The translations under genes and the position numbers were made by a program. This document shows, piece after piece, positions 51,157 through 52,561 of a stretch of DNA of 52,561 nt. The stretch's first letter is position 1; every line of letters begins with the position of its first letter. The stretch lies in contig UQQZ01000007.1 of the NCBI GenBank assembly GCA_900543305.1, positions 1 through 52,561 of the forward strand, in the 5' to 3' direction. Source of the stretch: an uncultured Oscillospiraceae bacterium. Lineage in GTDB: Bacteria; Bacillota; Clostridia; Oscillospirales; Acutalibacteraceae. The notes below the pieces were generated by a model. That model was not told where the DNA came from. It did no database searches and saw only the letters and a list, made by a program, of their open reading frames with translations.

Positions 51157-51702
51157 ATGGAGACGCCCCGATTGATCCTTCGCCGCTGGCGTGGGGAAGA
51201 TCTGGAAGATTTTCTCACCTTTGCTTCGGACCCGGAGGTAATGCTGGCCTCGGGATCCAAGCCTGTCCATTCGGAGGAAGAGGTGGAAACCGCCTTTCGG
51301 CGGGCCCTGTGGGACAGTGGATGTTACGCCATTGTGCTGAAGGAGACGGGGCATCCTGTGGGAAAGATCAAATTTCAGAAAGATATCCGGCGGTATCACG
51401 TCAACAGTCTGTCCATTGGGTATGAGTTGGCCCGGGCCTACTGGGGCCATGGGTACATGCCTGAGGCTTTGCGTGCCATGATCGTCTATGGCTTTGAGAA
51501 GAAAAAATTGGATGTGTTGGCTATTGGCCACTTTGTGGGAAACGACCGGTCCCGGCGGGTCATCGAGAAATGCGGATTCCATCATGAGGGTACCATTCCC
51601 CGGGCGTTTTGCCGGTTTGACGGGAAAGTGTTTGATGATGAGTGTTATTCCATCTTGCGGGAAGACTACTGGGCAAATCCTGCCCGATATCGAAACCCCT
51701 GA
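51157..51702 (+). CDS. RimJ/RimL-type GNAT acetyltransferase
   Basis: The 181-residue product begins METPRLILRRWRGEDLEDF, the classic start of RimJ/RimL-like acetyltransferases. It carries SIGYELARAYWGHGYMPEALRAMIVYGF and FVGNDRSRRVIEKCGFHHEGTIP for acetyl-CoA binding. ATG 51157 lies one base after the methyltransferase stop with GAGGTGAG upstream. A start at 51124 would overlap that gene and lacks likeness. The substrate may be a ribosomal protein or a small amine, and the pairing with an rRNA methyltransferase favours the former weakly. Confidence 0.9.
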   Translation: METPRLILRRWRGEDLEDFLTFASDPEVMLASGSKPVHSEEEVETAFRRALWDSGCYAIVLKETGHPVGKIKFQKDIRRYHVNSLSIGYELARAYWGHGYMPEALRAMIVYGFEKKKLDVLAIGHFVGNDRSRRVIEKCGFHHEGTIPRAFCRFDGKVFDDECYSILREDYWANPARYRNP

Positions 51703-51730
51703 GGCGGCGGATTAAGAATTCAGCTGACAA

Positions 51731-51767
51731 AAAAGGAACTGCCTTAGTAGAGCAGTTCCTTTTTTTA
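51731..51767. terminator. Bidirectional terminator before the MATE gene
   Basis: AAAAGGAACTGC pairs with GCAGTTCCTTTT around a 9-base loop, with T-runs on both strands. It serves the GNAT gene and the convergent MATE gene. Confidence 0.9.
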
Positions 51768-51769
51768 GG

Positions 51770-52561
51770 TCACTTTTCACTAGATCTGATGAGGCTGGTA
51801 TTCCGCACACGAAAAAACAGAAAGATGCCCAGCAGAGAGACCAGAAATTCTGTCAGGGGGAAAGCCAGCCAAATCCCTGTCATCTGCCCCAACCAGGCCA
51901 AGAGAAAAGCCAGGGGGAGGATCAAGAAAAATCCCCGGAGCAGGGAGATCCAATGGGCAGGCAGAGGATGTTCCGTTGAGGTAAAATAGGTGGACAGGAT
52001 CACATTGCAGCCAGCAAAGGGACAGGCAATAAAGTAAAGCCGCAGCCCTTGGACTGCGATGTCCTGCAAAGTGGGATTTCCCTCGCTGTTAAACAGAGAA
52101 GCGATCTGAGAAGCGCCCAGCAAAACACCCCCGTACAGGAGCAAGGATAGCAGCACCATGGAAACCATGGCGTATCGAAAAATGATGGAGATGCTTTTTC
52201 GGTCTCCCATCCCATAGCCACGGCTGAGGAGAGGCTGAATCCCTTGGGCAATCCCCGTGTAGATGGCGATGACCACCAGGGAAAGGTTGGCGATCACCCC
52301 GTAAGCTGCCACACCCACATTGCCTTCCAGCTGGAGGATCAGGGCGTTAAAGGCGATCATGACAATGCCTGAGGAGAGTTCCGTTACCAGAGAGGGGGCA
52401 CCGCTGGAGAGAATACCGGCGATCAGTTTTCTTTGAGGTCCGCAGGGAGCGGGACGAAACTGGTTTTTCCCCCGGAGGAAGTGCAGAGACAGAATGCCCA
52501 TGCTGATGAGAGGCGCCAGCCCCGTGGCAAAAGCGGCTCCGAAAATCCCCATGTTGCAGGG
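51770..52561 (-). CDS. MATE-family efflux transporter (partial, C-terminal part)
   Basis: The frame is open to the window edge and covers 263 residues plus stop, the second half of a MATE transporter with about seven membrane spans. Segments such as GIFGAAFATGLAPLISM, GVAAYGVIANLSLVVIAIYTGIAQGIQPLLSRGYG and YFIACPFAGCNVILSTYF are typical of the NorM/MepA branch. It should export drugs or cations using an ion gradient. The beginning is outside the window. It is convergent with the GNAT gene and shares its terminator. Confidence 0.93.
   Translation of the reverse strand, partial: PCNMGIFGAAFATGLAPLISMGILSLHFLRGKNQFRPAPCGPQRKLIAGILSSGAPSLVTELSSGIVMIAFNALILQLEGNVGVAAYGVIANLSLVVIAIYTGIAQGIQPLLSRGYGMGDRKSISIIFRYAMVSMVLLSLLLYGGVLLGASQIASLFNSEGNPTLQDIAVQGLRLYFIACPFAGCNVILSTYFTSTEHPLPAHWISLLRGFFLILPLAFLLAWLGQMTGIWLAFPLTEFLVSLLGIFLFFRVRNTSLIRSSEK

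Noticed and set aside
1..52561. tRNA, rRNA, CRISPR, transposon or prophage content
   Set aside because: I saw no tRNA cloverleaf, repeat-spacer pattern, transposase, integrase or phage gene. All gaps are short and explained by promoters, leaders and terminators.

Overview
This window looks like a chromosomal segment of a spore-forming, moderately GC-rich Clostridia-type Firmicute, probably of the Oscillospirales group. The evidence is Firmicute-style ribosomal and RNA polymerase proteins, a SAM-I riboswitch on metK, HemZ, a bifunctional Rel, RecD2, RecJ started by TTG, long-form HPF, and sporulation genes (dpaA/dpaB, pdaA-like, spoVB-like, yabP, yabQ). Genus level is inference. I see no mobile element, CRISPR array, rRNA, tRNA or phage gene.

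Layout. 1-93 is the tail of an unrecognised gene. 449-12666 is the transcription/translation block rpoB-rpoC, rpsL-rpsG-fusA and tuf, with separate promoters before rpoB, rpsL and tuf. 12888-15229 holds a membrane protein and riboswitch-controlled metK. 15333-17901 has a small membrane protein and recD2. 17955-20342 has a GNAT gene divergent from an mreB-like/RpiB-like pair. 20393-22998 (minus) is murC, a small protein gene and a HAD phosphatase gene. 23179-24653 is dpaA-dpaB (dipicolinate synthesis). 24770-26624 has a zinc-ribbon membrane protein and a MetY-type enzyme. 26818-28220 (minus) is an acetyltransferase-lipoprotein pair. 28424-30794 (minus) is a two-component system, divergent from a PdaA-like deacetylase. 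31913-34770 is a pair of overlapping flavoprotein genes. 34824-36407 (minus) is a YtcJ-type amidohydrolase. 36556-43255 is recJ-rel-hemZ-nucleoside kinase. 43499-48237 is a zinc-ribbon protein followed by a spoVB-HU-rqcP-yabP-yabQ-ftsB/divIC-S1 cluster that mirrors the Bacillus subtilis yabM-yabR region. 48309-51702 has a fumarase alpha subunit, hpf, an rRNA methyltransferase and a GNAT gene. A truncated MATE transporter (minus) closes the window.

How it fits together. Most genes are housekeeping (transcription, translation, cell wall, stringent response, ribosome rescue and hibernation, DNA repair) mixed with late-sporulation functions: spore dipicolinate, cortex delta-lactam, a SpoVB-type flippase and YabP/YabQ. 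Candidate mother-cell promoters (SigE/SigK-like) lie before spoVB, yabP and dpaA. No new defence or biosynthetic system is visible. The most interesting unexplained structure is in RNA leaders. The rpsL operon leader can fold into a terminator or a competing long-range helix. The hpf leader has a terminator-like hairpin and a Shine-Dalgarno sequence separated from the start codon by a second hairpin. Ribosomal protein S12 carries arginine at the position where lysine-to-arginine change gives streptomycin resistance in other bacteria.
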